Assembly: GCF_007673775.1 (NCBI RefSeq)
Contig: NZ_VEAF01000002.1
Coordinates: 408,606 to 472,605, forward strand
Direction: 5' to 3'
Origin: Curtobacterium sp. 9128
Lineage (GTDB): Bacteria; Actinomycetota; Actinomycetes; Actinomycetales; Microbacteriaceae
DNA: 64,000 nt
The notes under the pieces: generated by a model
Told to the model about the DNA's origin: nothing
The model's input: only the letters and a program-made list of their open reading frames with translations
Databases searched by the model: none
Translations under genes and position numbers: made by a program
Shown here: positions 1 to 7,665 of the stretch, one piece after another
How the letters are laid out: each line of letters opens with the position of its first letter
How positions within the stretch are numbered: the first letter of the stretch is position 1

Positions 1-332
1 GCCTCGACGTCCTGCCACCGCTTCTCGTGCGCGCCGCCCGGGGCGTTCGTGTGGGCGAGCTCGTCGACCAGCGCCACATCGGGACGTCTGACCAGCACGG
101 CGTCGAGGTCCATGTCGTCGAGGTCCACACCGCGGTGGCGCTCGATGCGTCGAGGGACGACCTCGAGGCCGTCGACGAGGGCGGCGGTCGCGGCGCGGCC
201 GTGGGTCTCGACGACGGCGACGACGACGTCGCGGCCCTCGTCCCGCAGCCGGCGGCCCTCCTCGAGCATGGTGAAGGTCTTCCCGACGCCCGGTGCGGCA
301 CCGAGCAGCACCCGCAGCCTGCCTCGCTTCAC
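1..332 (-). CDS. kdpD: KdpD osmosensitive K+ channel sensor kinase, N-terminal fragment
   Basis: This is the first 110 residues of the histidine kinase that controls the high-affinity Kdp potassium pump; the rest lies beyond the left edge. The translation starts MKRGRLRVLLGAAPGVGKT, with the KdpD-family Walker A (GAAPGVGKT) near residues 11-19. It continues with the conserved VVETHGR, LEVVPRR and VDELAHTNAPG segments of the cytoplasmic KdpD domain. An ATG at 340 is followed two codons later by a stop, so the GTG at 332, preceded by a GAGAAG-like ribosome site, is chosen as start. The family match is strong. Whether kdpABC lies next to it cannot be seen. Confidence 0.9.
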   Translation of the reverse strand, partial: MKRGRLRVLLGAAPGVGKTFTMLEEGRRLRDEGRDVVVAVVETHGRAATAALVDGLEVVPRRIERHRGVDLDDMDLDAVLVRRPDVALVDELAHTNAPGGAHEKRWQDVE

Positions 333-442
333 GCGCTCATCTTCTCGCGTCTCGGCGGTGAGTGCGGAGCGGGAGTGTCCGGTGGTATTTTTCACACTCG
401 GCTCCGGCACGGTTCCTCGTGGCACACAGCAAGGAGAACACG

Positions 443-658
443 ATGAAGGTCTTCACGAGTGTCACCTTCGCGGTCATCGTCTCGATCGGACTCCTGGTCG
501 CAGGTTCCGCGTGCTTCGCCGCGACAGTAGGGACCTCGGCGCAGTGGTGCGGGTCACTCGCTTCCGGCGTTGCCGTCGGGCTGAGTGGGCTCTACGTCGG
601 GACGATGGCTCGCCGACGCAATCAACGGGCAGCGCGACGGGGACGCGAGAGCGGGTAG
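443..658 (+). CDS. small two-helix membrane protein, unknown function
   Basis: This 71-residue protein has two hydrophobic stretches (about residues 4-28 and 36-54) and a strongly basic tail (RRRNQRAARRGR), which suggests a cytoplasmic C-terminus. The ATG at 443 has a good AAGGAG ribosome site seven bases upstream, which argues for this start rather than an upstream ATG in the same frame. Its 3' end overlaps the 3' end of the facing XRE regulator by 37 bases. I do not recognise the family. The clear ribosome site and codon use make it a probable real gene. Confidence 0.6.
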   Translation: MKVFTSVTFAVIVSIGLLVAGSACFAATVGTSAQWCGSLASGVAVGLSGLYVGTMARRRNQRAARRGRESG

Positions 659-1116
659 CGGCGGTCGAGCCGGGGATCGATGACCGTGGCCATGAGGAAC
701 CGGGACACGAACTGGCCGCCGGCCCAGTAGGCGGGGATCACGAAGACCAGCACGCCCGCTCCGTGCCCGGCCCCGATGAGCCCGAGCACCGCGAAGGACA
801 CGAGCAGACCCACGCCGATGTAGAGGTAGCGCCACCCGCGGGTGTACGCGTCGCGTTGGTGCTGCTCCGTCTCCGCACGCTCGTCGAGGCCGCGGACGCC
901 GGCGTCCAGGTCCTGTTCACCCGCTCCGTCCGTGGCGAAGAGGTCGCGCACCGGCACCTCGAGGGCGCGGGCGATCGCGGAGAGCGACTCCAGGCTGGCG
1001 TCGCTCCCGGCCTCGATCCGCTGCACCGTCCGCACGGCGACCCCGCTCGCCTCGGCGAGTCGTTCCTGCGTCCAACCACGCGTCTTGCGCAGTTCCCCGA
1101 TCCGCATCTCGTTCAT
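622..1116 (-). CDS. XRE-type helix-turn-helix regulator with 2TM domain
   Basis: This is a 164-residue putative membrane-anchored transcription regulator. The N-terminus (about residues 4-58) is a Cro/CI-type HTH: RKTRGWTQERLAEASGVAVRTVQRIE is its core, written here in overlapping parts as WTQERLAEASGV and RTVQRIEAG. The C-terminal half contains two hydrophobic helices (around YLYIGVGLLVSFAVLG and GVLVFVIPAYWAGG), resembling the 2TM domain found in Gram-positive regulators. ATG 1116 is preferred because a TAGAGT box sits 7 bases upstream and there is no ribosome site, which fits leaderless transcription. The signal sensed is unknown. Confidence 0.75.
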   Translation of the reverse strand: MNEMRIGELRKTRGWTQERLAEASGVAVRTVQRIEAGSDASLESLSAIARALEVPVRDLFATDGAGEQDLDAGVRGLDERAETEQHQRDAYTRGWRYLYIGVGLLVSFAVLGLIGAGHGAGVLVFVIPAYWAGGQFVSRFLMATVIDPRLDRRYPLSRPRRAAR

Positions 1117-1180
1117 GACCGGAACTCTATGGACGCCGTCGGATTGGCACCACGACAGGGACACGACACGAGGACGACAG

Positions 1181-2152
1181 CTACCCGACAGCAGCCCGCA
1201 ACCGGCCCGCCAGCGCGGTGCACTCCGTGCGGAGGTCCTCCGGCCCGTCGACGGTGAAGTCCACGTCGAACCCGGCGAACCGTGCGGCGAGGGCGGTCCA
1301 CGACCACGCGCCGATCGTCAGTCGGCAGCGGTCGGGGCCGAGGTCCTCCAGGACGGCGTCGGCATCCGCTTCGAGGTACGGCGCGACGGACCGCGCCGCG
1401 ACGTCGAGCACCGCCGTCCCCACGCACCGCCAGACGTCGCGACCGCCCGAGCCCTTGAACCGCGTCGCGAGGAGCGCCGCCGGGTCACCGCCGGGGATCG
1501 GTCTCGGCGTGAACCGGACACCGGTCGCCGCTCGCGGGCGCATCCGGTCGATCCGGTAGGTGCGCCAGTCGTCCCGTGCGTCCTCCCACGCGAGCAGGTA
1601 CCAGCGGCCGTTCCGCGCGACGACCGCGTGCGGCTCGACCCGACGCGGGGGCTCGACCCGGTCCGCGTCGCCCGGCCACGCCGGCACGTGGTCGAACCGC
1701 AGGACCTGCCGCGTCCGGACGGCGTCGCTCACGGCGACGAGCACCTCGGGGTCGACCGTCGTGGTCCCCGGCGTGGTCACCACGTCCACGGCGTCGACAC
1801 GGTGTCGCAGCCGGGACGGCATCACCTGCCGCACGGCCCCGAGTGCGCGGGCAGCAGCCTCGGCGATGTCGGCTCCGGACGCGGGCGCGACGGCCAGGGC
1901 GAGGGCGATCGCCACGGCCTGCTCGTCGTCGAACAGCAGTGGCGGCAGCTCCGAGCCGGCGGACAGCCGGTAGCCGCCGGCCGGACCGCGCAGCGCCTCG
2001 ATGCGGTAGCCGAGCTCGCGGAGTCGGTCGACGTCACGCCGCACCGTGCGCGGACTGACCTCGAGACGCTCCGCGAGGACGTCCCCCGACCAGTCACGGC
2101 GGACCTGCAGCAGGGACAGGAGCGCGAGCATGCGCGAGGAGGGGCCGGACAC
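1181..2152 (-). CDS. WYL-domain transcriptional regulator (YafY-like)
   Basis: This 323-residue DeoR-like regulator has an N-terminal winged HTH (about residues 8-60: LLSLLQVRRDWSG, LEVSPRTVRRDVDRL) and a WYL domain in the middle and C-terminal part. The WYL core is visible as the NGRWYLLAWEDARDDWRTYR segment, where aromatic and Arg residues usually bind a ligand or nucleic acid. It is divergent from the VOC-family gene at 2215, a common pairing for this family, so that gene is the likely target. An inverted repeat at 2161-2180 lies just upstream of the start. The GTG start at 2152 is a judgement; an in-frame ATG at 2131 or an upstream one at 2194 is possible. Confidence 0.85.
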   Translation of the reverse strand: MSGPSSRMLALLSLLQVRRDWSGDVLAERLEVSPRTVRRDVDRLRELGYRIEALRGPAGGYRLSAGSELPPLLFDDEQAVAIALALAVAPASGADIAEAAARALGAVRQVMPSRLRHRVDAVDVVTTPGTTTVDPEVLVAVSDAVRTRQVLRFDHVPAWPGDADRVEPPRRVEPHAVVARNGRWYLLAWEDARDDWRTYRIDRMRPRAATGVRFTPRPIPGGDPAALLATRFKGSGGRDVWRCVGTAVLDVAARSVAPYLEADADAVLEDLGPDRCRLTIGAWSWTALAARFAGFDVDFTVDGPEDLRTECTALAGRLRAAVG

Positions 2153-2160
2153 GGATCCAG

Positions 2161-2180
2161 TGTCCGTCGAGAAGCGGACA
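2161..2180. promoter_or_regulatory. candidate operator of the WYL regulator
   Basis: TGTCCG and CGGACA form perfect 6-base arms around an 8-base spacer, in the gap between the divergent WYL regulator and VOC genes. The position fits autoregulation and control of the VOC gene. This is inference from symmetry and location only. Confidence 0.45.
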
Positions 2181-2214
2181 TGATCTGACCGCAATGCCGA
2201 TCAGACTCGCTTCC

Positions 2215-2640
2215 ATGACGATCACGACGACTGCCCACCTCAACTTCGACGGCAACGCCCGCGAGGCGCTCGACTTCTACGCCTCCGCACTCGGCACCGA
2301 ACCCGTCGCCATGACCTACGGCGCGATGGGTGCCACCGACGACCCCGCCTGGGCCGACCGCATCGTGTGGGGTCAGGTGCAGACCGCGAGCGGCGTCCGG
2401 GTGATGGCGTTCGACGTCTGGCCCGGGCAGCCGTACGAGCAGGGCACGAACGCCTTCTACGTCTACCTGAGCGGCACCGACGCAGACGAGATGACCGCGG
2501 TCTGGGAAGGCCTGTCCGAGGGTGCCGAGATCCGGCAACCATTCGGTCCGGCCGCCTGGTCACCCCTCGCCGGACAGCTCCGCGACCGCTTCGGTGTCGT
2601 CTGGGCGCTCGACGTGACCCCGGAGTCCACGGACGACTAG
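2215..2640 (+). CDS. VOC-family (PhnB/3-demethylubiquinone methyltransferase-like) protein
   Basis: This 141-residue glyoxalase-fold protein begins MTITTTAHLNFDGNAREALD, the standard N-terminus of PhnB-type VOC proteins, so ATG 2215 is preferred over the ATG at 2194. The repeated beta-alpha-beta-beta-beta units end in SPLAGQLRDRFGVVWALDV, typical of the family. The substrate is not predictable. It is divergent from, and probably controlled by, the WYL regulator. Its TAG stop shares a CTAG with the stop of the facing rlmA gene, so the two genes overlap by four bases at their ends. Confidence 0.85.
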   Translation: MTITTTAHLNFDGNAREALDFYASALGTEPVAMTYGAMGATDDPAWADRIVWGQVQTASGVRVMAFDVWPGQPYEQGTNAFYVYLSGTDADEMTAVWEGLSEGAEIRQPFGPAAWSPLAGQLRDRFGVVWALDVTPESTDD

Positions 2641-3611
2641 CGCACCGGCGACCAGGTGCTCACGGTCACGGCGGCGGTCACCACGGCAGGGGCGAACACC
2701 GCGTCGGGAGCGACGTGGTGGTGACTCGGCCCCATGTGCACGACGTCGTGGACGTCCTCCGCGGTGAGGTCCATGCTCCACGTCAGGTCCTCGGAGGAAC
2801 GGAGCCCGAACGACGGCTCGAGCGACTCGTGCAGGCGCCGCTCCTTCTCGGGGTCGACGCTGATCGTGGCCTCCGCGAGCTCGGCCAGGTGGCCGGCTCG
2901 CGGGGTCACGACGACGAGGACGCCGTCGGGATGCAGCACCCGGCGGTACTCGCGCTGGTTGCGCGGGGCGAAGACGTCCAGCACGACGGCGGCGACGCCG
3001 TCGACGACCGGGAGGCGCTCGGTCACGTCACCGACGACGGCCCCGACCGCCGGGTGGACGCGAGCTGCCCGCCTGACGGCGACCGGCGACAGGTCCAACG
3101 CAACCCCGAGTCGCCGGGCCGGCTCACCGCCCACAGGCACAGCGCTCGCATCGGCGACCCCGAGTCGCCGGGCCGGCTCCCCGCCCACAGGCACAGCGCT
3201 CGCATCGGCGACCCCGAGTCGCCGGGCCGGCTCCCCGCCCACAGGCACAGCGCTCGCATCGGCGACCCCGAGCCTCCCGTCCGCCGCGCGCAGCGCATGG
3301 GCCAGGTAGGTCCCCGGACCGGAGCCGACGTCGAGCACGACGCCGGGCGTGGTGGCCGCCGCGACGACGTCGGCGAGCGCCCGCTCGACGGGCGCGTAGT
3401 GCCCGCGGCCGAGGAACCGGATGCGCGCGTCCACCATCTCCGGGGTGTCCGCGGTGAGGGCGCGCCGCTTGGCGGGCAGGAGCGTCAGGTGGCCCTGCTT
3501 GGCCTCGTCGAACCGGTGTCCGTTCGCGCAGCCGGCATGCCCTGGTGCCGTCCGCGCGAGCGGCTCGGTGCACACGGGGCAGGCGAGCACGGGGAGCAGG
3601 TCGTCACGCAC
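2637..3611 (-). CDS. rlmA: RlmA-type 23S rRNA (guanine-N1) methyltransferase with internal repeat insertion
   Basis: This is a SAM-dependent methyltransferase of the RlmA(I/II) family that modifies G745/G748 of 23S rRNA. The N-terminal zinc finger is visible as C11, C14, C28 and H32 (CPVC, GCANGH). The Rossmann motif I is VVLDVGSGPGTYL (91-103). The oddity is that the strand-2 motif GRLGV-ALDLS is interrupted by three exact 18-residue repeats (about 113-166, each RLGVADASAVPVGGEPAR). A final RLGV restores strand 2 before ALDLS. The reading frame stays open and the C-terminal FAPRN motif region is intact, so the protein may still fold with a long loop. The start is leaderless: TACGCT lies 6 bases before GTG 3611. 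Confidence 0.88.
   Translation of the reverse strand: MRDDLLPVLACPVCTEPLARTAPGHAGCANGHRFDEAKQGHLTLLPAKRRALTADTPEMVDARIRFLGRGHYAPVERALADVVAAATTPGVVLDVGSGPGTYLAHALRAADGRLGVADASAVPVGGEPARRLGVADASAVPVGGEPARRLGVADASAVPVGGEPARRLGVALDLSPVAVRRAARVHPAVGAVVGDVTERLPVVDGVAAVVLDVFAPRNQREYRRVLHPDGVLVVVTPRAGHLAELAEATISVDPEKERRLHESLEPSFGLRSSEDLTWSMDLTAEDVHDVVHMGPSHHHVAPDAVFAPAVVTAAVTVSTWSPVR
3103..3264. repeat. three tandem 54-bp repeats inside rlmA
   Basis: The units run 3103-3156, 3157-3210 and 3211-3264, and a partial fourth unit of 8 bases follows. The copies are identical except one base (A at 3125 where the others have C). The length is a multiple of three, so the copies add 18 residues each to RlmA without a frameshift. 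The near identity suggests recent slippage or unequal recombination. Confidence 0.95.
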
Positions 3612-3617
3612 CGCACC

Positions 3618-3661
3618 AGCGTACGGGCGTGGGCTCCTGGCCGGAGTCGGTGCGCTAGCGT
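3618..3661. promoter_or_regulatory. divergent leaderless -10 boxes of rlmA and the maltokinase-cap-like gene
   Basis: TACGCT on the minus strand (3623-3618) lies 6 bases before the rlmA GTG. TAGCGT on the plus strand (3656-3661) lies 6 bases before ATG 3668. Neither gene has a ribosome site. This fits leaderless transcripts in both directions. Confidence 0.6.
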
Positions 3662-3667
3662 CGGGCC

Positions 3668-4273
3668 ATGGCCGTCATCCACAACGCCGAACTCCGCCCG
3701 TCGAAGACCGAGGCGATCGCCGCGTGGCTGCCCGCGCAGCCGTGGAGCGGCGTCGGAACCGGTTCCGAGGTCACCGTCGACGGCCGGTTCCGCTTCGATG
3801 ACCCGGACGGTGAGGTCGGGGTCGAGACCTACCTGGTGCACGTCGGCGACGGCCCGGTCCTGCATGTGCCGCTCACGTACCGTGGTGCGCCACTCGACGG
3901 CGCTTCCGCGTTCCTCATCACCGAGATGGAGCACTCGGTGCTCGGGCGGCGCTGGGTCTACGACGCCGTCGGCGACCCGGTGTACGCCGACGTGCTGCGG
4001 CGTGCGATCGCCACCGGCGGGCACGAGGCCCCGCTCGTCGCGGCCGTGGCGTCGGACGCGCCGCCGCCCGTCAACGGCACCGCGGTCGGGAGTGGTTCCG
4101 CGCCGGCGTCCCCCACGGTCGACGCGGTCCGCCCGGTGACGGTCGGCGCGCTGACGACCATCGGCGACCTCACGGTGCTGCGGGTCGTCGGGACGCCACT
4201 GCCCGCGGGTGGGACGCTCACCGCCACGTGGCAGGGGTCCACGCCGACCGTCCTGGCGGTGCTGACCGTCTGA
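3668..4273 (+). CDS. maltokinase N-terminal cap-like domain protein
   Basis: This 201-residue protein opens MAVIHNAELRPSK, followed by AAWLPAQPW, a signature of the N-terminal cap domain of actinobacterial maltokinases found here as a stand-alone protein. No kinase domain follows. The middle contains GVETYLVHVGDGPVLHVPLTYRG, also typical. Its role is unknown; related stand-alone proteins are often annotated as hypothetical or CG0192-like. The start is leaderless (TAGCGT six bases upstream). The next gene begins 53 bases downstream on the same strand. Confidence 0.75.
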   Translation: MAVIHNAELRPSKTEAIAAWLPAQPWSGVGTGSEVTVDGRFRFDDPDGEVGVETYLVHVGDGPVLHVPLTYRGAPLDGASAFLITEMEHSVLGRRWVYDAVGDPVYADVLRRAIATGGHEAPLVAAVASDAPPPVNGTAVGSGSAPASPTVDAVRPVTVGALTTIGDLTVLRVVGTPLPAGGTLTATWQGSTPTVLAVLTV

Positions 4274-4326
4274 CGGGTACGGGCAGGGCCCCGCTCGTCG
4301 GCCGTGGTCCTGGCAGGATCGAGGGC

Positions 4327-5265
4327 GTGAAGACACTGGAGTTGCCACAGACGGACCTCACCGCTTCCGACGTCGTCGTCGGCCTGATGCGGATCAACGA
4401 CATGAGTGACGAGGACATCCGTTCGCTCTACGCGGCCTCGCGCGATGCGGGCGTCACCATGTTCGACCACGCCGCGGTCTACGGCGGCTGGCACGGCTGC
4501 GAGGAGCGCTTCGGTGCCGCGGTCACGCTGTCGTCGTCCGAGCGGGCGGACATCCAGCTGCAGACCAAGGTCGGGATCCGGCCGACGGACCACGGCGCGT
4601 ACTTCGACTTCTCGTACGAGCACATCCTCGAATCGGTGGAGGAGTCGCTCACCGCGCTCCGCACCGACTACATCGACGTGCTGCTGCTGCACCGCCCGGA
4701 CGCCCTGGTCGAGCCCGACGAGGTCGCGAAGGCGTTCGACGAGCTCCACGCGGCGGGGAAGGTCCACCACTTCGGTGTCTCGAACCACACGCCGGGCCAG
4801 GTGGAGCTCCTGAAGCAGTCCGTCCGGCAGCCGCTCGCGTTCAACCAGGTGCAGCTGAGCATCACTCACGCGAACGTGATCACGCAGGGCCTCACGGCGA
4901 ACATGGGCGGCGTCGACCAGTCGATCGACCGCGACAACGACATCCTCAACCACTCGCGTCTGCACGACGTGACGCTGCAGGCGTGGTCGCCGTTCCAGAA
5001 GGGCTTCTTCGACGGCGTCTTCCTCGGCGACCGCGAGCAGTACGGCGAGCTGAACGACGTGCTCGAGGAGCTCGCCGACGCGCACGGGGTCACCCCGACC
5101 GGCATCGCCGTCGCGTGGATCACCCGACACCCCGCACACTTCCAGGTGGTCCTCGGGACGACGAACCCGCAGCGCGTCCGGGACTCGGCGGCCGGCAGCG
5201 ACGTGCAGCTCTCGCGTCCGGAGTGGTACCGCGTCCTGACCGCGGCGGGGCACCTCGTTCCCTGA
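4327..5265 (+). CDS. aldo/keto reductase
   Basis: This is a 312-residue NAD(P)H-dependent oxidoreductase of the AKR (YdhF-like) group. The catalytic tetrad is visible: D47 and Y52 (FDHAAVYGG), K81 (QTKVG) and H122 (LLLHRPD). The cofactor end of the barrel is represented by QAWSPFQKG and the LGTTNPQRV segment. GTG 4327 is taken as start, since the protein then begins MKTLELPQTDLTASDVVVGLMR as in the family, and a CAGGAT box lies 7 bases upstream. The physiological substrate cannot be told. Confidence 0.9.
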   Translation: MKTLELPQTDLTASDVVVGLMRINDMSDEDIRSLYAASRDAGVTMFDHAAVYGGWHGCEERFGAAVTLSSSERADIQLQTKVGIRPTDHGAYFDFSYEHILESVEESLTALRTDYIDVLLLHRPDALVEPDEVAKAFDELHAAGKVHHFGVSNHTPGQVELLKQSVRQPLAFNQVQLSITHANVITQGLTANMGGVDQSIDRDNDILNHSRLHDVTLQAWSPFQKGFFDGVFLGDREQYGELNDVLEELADAHGVTPTGIAVAWITRHPAHFQVVLGTTNPQRVRDSAAGSDVQLSRPEWYRVLTAAGHLVP

Positions 5266-5303
5266 CCCTTCCCGCGCAGGGGACCATCGGGCAGGGTGGA
5301 GTC

Positions 5304-5816
5304 GTGCTCCACGACCTCACCCTGCCCGTTCCGCTGTCCACGCGGACCGGCACCGTCACGCTGCGTTCCGCGGCGCCCGGCGACCTCGACGCCCTGGTCA
5401 CGCTGCTGTCCGACGACCCGATCAGTGCTGCGCGCGGGGACGTCGCCGGCGCAGACGACCGGGACGCCTCCGCCACAGCACTCCGGGCGGTCCTCGACGA
5501 CCCGGCGAACGACCTGCTCGTGGTGGTCGACGGGTCCGACGCCGTCGTCGGGACGATGCAGCTCACCCGCATCCCGGGGATGGCCCGACGTGGGTCGACC
5601 CGGCTGCTCGTCGAGGCCGTGCGGGTCTCCTCCGGGGTCCGATCGGGGGGCATCGGGAGCGCGATGATGCGTTGGGTTACGGACGTGGCGGCGCCGGCGC
5701 TCGGTGTGACGCTCGTGCAGCTCACGTCCGATGCGGCGCGGACGGATGCGCACCGGTTCTACGAGCGGCTCGGGTTCGTCGGGTCACACGTGGGGTTCAA
5801 GCACCGGGTGGGGTGA
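5304..5816 (+). CDS. GNAT-family N-acetyltransferase
   Basis: This 170-residue acetyltransferase carries the acetyl-CoA-binding core at about residues 108-125 (VEAVRVSSGVRSGGIGSAMM, the Q/RxxGxG/A-type loop) and the terminal HRFYERLGFVGSH motif of the fold. GTG 5304 is chosen because AGGGTGGA lies just upstream. The acceptor is unknown. It lies 38 bases after the aldo/keto reductase and may be co-transcribed with it. Confidence 0.85.
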   Translation: MLHDLTLPVPLSTRTGTVTLRSAAPGDLDALVTLLSDDPISAARGDVAGADDRDASATALRAVLDDPANDLLVVVDGSDAVVGTMQLTRIPGMARRGSTRLLVEAVRVSSGVRSGGIGSAMMRWVTDVAAPALGVTLVQLTSDAARTDAHRFYERLGFVGSHVGFKHRVG

Positions 5817-5820
5817 CGAC

Positions 5821-6675
5821 TCAGCGCCCGGCGGCGTAGTGGTTCGCGACCTGTGTGGGCGTGAGCACCGCGTTGTAGACCGCCGCGAAGCGCATCGACC
5901 CCGTGAAGTAGTAGTTGCTCGGCGATCCGGGCCACCCGGTGACGGTGTCGTAGCCGACCCGCCAGTACCCGGTGGCGTTCTCCGGCGCCGTGTACGCGGT
6001 GTTCGAGGCGACGAGGGAGCCGTCGACGTAGAGCCGCATGCCGGTGCTGGCGGACATCGTCGACACGACGTGGTGCCACGCGCCGTCGGTGTACGTCTTC
6101 GGCGACGTCACGACCTGCGTGGTGCCGTTGTACGCGCCGAAGACGAGCTGTCCCGTGGTGTTGATGTAGATCTGTCGGTCGTGCTGCCCGGACGTGGCGG
6201 ACTGGTTGCTGCCGAAGCCGATGAGCATGCCGCCGGCGACGGTCGTGCGGAACCAGACCTCCTCGCTGAAGGTCGTCGGGTTGCGGACGGTGCTCGGCGT
6301 GGAGACGAAGCTCGACGAGCCGTTCAGCACGTAGGCGCTGCCGGTGTCCCGGGGGCAGGCGATCGGTGACGGCGTCGCGGCCACCATGGAGCCCTGGTAG
6401 GTACCGTTCGCGCCGGCCCCGGAGGAGTCGGCCGCGGTGCGGGAGCCGCTCGGCTCACCGAGGCGGTAGACGAACGCGGCACCGGTGTCGTCCGCGTCGA
6501 CGGCGGCGGCGCAGGTGAAGTACGGGGCCGTGGCGGCGGTGTTGCCGCCGTTGGCGACGGTCGCGCTGAAGGCCGACCGGGTTGGGGCGATCTGGGCGGC
6601 GACCACGACCACGGCGAGTGCCACGACGAGCAGCAGGGCGATGAGCCGGCCGTCGCGCAGGCGGGTCGGGATCAC
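5821..6675 (-). CDS. secreted LamG-domain protein, putative SipW substrate
   Basis: This 284-residue exported protein has an N-terminal hydrophobic helix (about 10-28) and a concanavalin-A-like LamG/laminin-G fold (about 95-280). The fold is visible in TFSEEVWFRTT, the GAWHHVVSTMSASTGMRLYVDG region and FTGSMRFAAVYNAVLT. Right after the hydrophobic segment it carries FSATVANGGNTAA (36-48). That spacing matches FAASITNSSNTAA in the TasA-like protein of the same operon, so both are likely processed by the dedicated SipW peptidase. Its GTG start overlaps the sipW stop by four bases (GTGA), giving translational coupling. A carbohydrate- or matrix-binding role is inferred. Confidence 0.82.
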   Translation of the reverse strand: MIPTRLRDGRLIALLLVVALAVVVVAAQIAPTRSAFSATVANGGNTAATAPYFTCAAAVDADDTGAAFVYRLGEPSGSRTAADSSGAGANGTYQGSMVAATPSPIACPRDTGSAYVLNGSSSFVSTPSTVRNPTTFSEEVWFRTTVAGGMLIGFGSNQSATSGQHDRQIYINTTGQLVFGAYNGTTQVVTSPKTYTDGAWHHVVSTMSASTGMRLYVDGSLVASNTAYTAPENATGYWRVGYDTVTGWPGSPSNYYFTGSMRFAAVYNAVLTPTQVANHYAAGR

Positions 6676-7556
6676 GAGGGACGCACCGTGTGGACGCGCC
6701 CGACGAACAGGCAGAGGACCAGGGGGACGAGGCAGGCGCAGATGAGCAGTGCCCAGCCGACCGGGTCGAGGGCGATGTTCGACGTGAGCTGGTAGTGCCC
6801 GTGCCGGTTGAGCTCGTGGATGACCACGCGGCCGACCTCGCCGTCCACCAGGTGGACGCTGTTCCCGCCGTGCGCCTGGACGCGGACGGGGAAGATGCCG
6901 GAGGACACGACCGTCGCGACGACGGAGTCCTTGTTCGCGGTGTTCGTGATCGTCGTGACGTTGACGAAGGGGCGGAGGACCCAGGCCGCGTAGGACATCG
7001 TGAGCGAGCTGCCGGCGATGCGGAGCGAGCTGCGGGTGATCCGGTCCGTGAAGGGGCTGGTGAGCACCGCGATGACGAGCGTGCCGATGAGCAGGATCGG
7101 GGCGGCGCGGAACAGCCAACCCAGGTGCGGGACGAGGAGCGCCGGGGCGCCGATCAGGTTCTCCTGCGTGAGGGTCCAGGGGTCGGTCGCCCCGTTGACG
7201 TCGCCGCGGGTGTGGATCCCGCCGTCGGCGTCGATGCCGATGATGCGGTGGGTGTAGATCGTGTCCGGGGCGGCGCTGACACGGAACGAGACGATGTCAC
7301 CGACCGCGAGCGACGACGCCTGCACGGGGAGGTCGAGGACGAGGGTGCCGACGGGGGCCGCCTCGCCCATCGAGGGCGTCTCGACGACGAACATCCGGCC
7401 CCCGCTCGTCAGGAACAGGGCGGCGGCGGTGAGGAGCACCGCAGCGACGCTGGCGATGGTCCAGGCGAGGACGACCTCGAAGCGGCTGGCCGTGTGACCG
7501 CCGACGAGCGGGCGGGAGAGGGTGCCGGTCAGGGGGACGGCTGCGGTCTGGCTCAT
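6672..7556 (-). CDS. sipW: SipW-type (ER-like) signal peptidase I
   Basis: This 294-residue membrane protease belongs to the Ser/His signal peptidase branch. An N-terminal membrane helix (about 28-50) is followed by the catalytic Ser in VVETPSMGEAAPVGTLV (S62) and by the catalytic His in DTIYTHRIIGID (H103). The His, instead of the Lys of ordinary LepB, is diagnostic of SipW-like enzymes. Two or three more membrane segments follow (about 150-170 and 265-285). It sits between a TasA-like and a LamG protein, both with SipW-type leaders, so these are the probable substrates. A GAGAGAGGA ribosome site precedes ATG 7556. The family call is firm and the substrates are inferred. Confidence 0.9.
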   Translation of the reverse strand: MSQTAAVPLTGTLSRPLVGGHTASRFEVVLAWTIASVAAVLLTAAALFLTSGGRMFVVETPSMGEAAPVGTLVLDLPVQASSLAVGDIVSFRVSAAPDTIYTHRIIGIDADGGIHTRGDVNGATDPWTLTQENLIGAPALLVPHLGWLFRAAPILLIGTLVIAVLTSPFTDRITRSSLRIAGSSLTMSYAAWVLRPFVNVTTITNTANKDSVVATVVSSGIFPVRVQAHGGNSVHLVDGEVGRVVIHELNRHGHYQLTSNIALDPVGWALLICACLVPLVLCLFVGRVHTVRPS

Positions 7557-7609
7557 GGTCGTCCTCTCTCAGGCGGGCGGTGCGTTCGATGTGGTGTGGG
7601 GGCGGGTGA

Positions 7610-7640
7610 CACCTCGGCCGTCTCGGGACCGGCCGAGGTG
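7610..7640. terminator. intercistronic stem-loop between tasA-like and sipW genes
   Basis: CACCTCGGCC (7610-7619) pairs perfectly with GGCCGAGGTG (7631-7640) around an 11-base loop. It lies in the 109-base gap after the TasA-like gene, with no T-tract. It could lower downstream expression or stabilise the upstream mRNA, so that the abundant structural protein outnumbers the peptidase. Confidence 0.6.
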
Positions 7641-7665
7641 CCACCCGGAGTGGGGAGGGGGTGGA

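Noticed and set aside
338..340. ATG start for kdpD at 340
   Set aside because: The third codon after it is a stop (TGA), so the GTG at 332 is used instead.
3103..3264. A CRISPR-like array
   Set aside because: The repeats are directly tandem without spacers and in frame within rlmA; no cas gene is present.
2367..4139. A long open frame of about 590 codons antisense to rlmA
   Set aside because: Composition is Arg/Gly/Asp-heavy with no domain, and it lies opposite well-supported genes. It is a GC-bias shadow.
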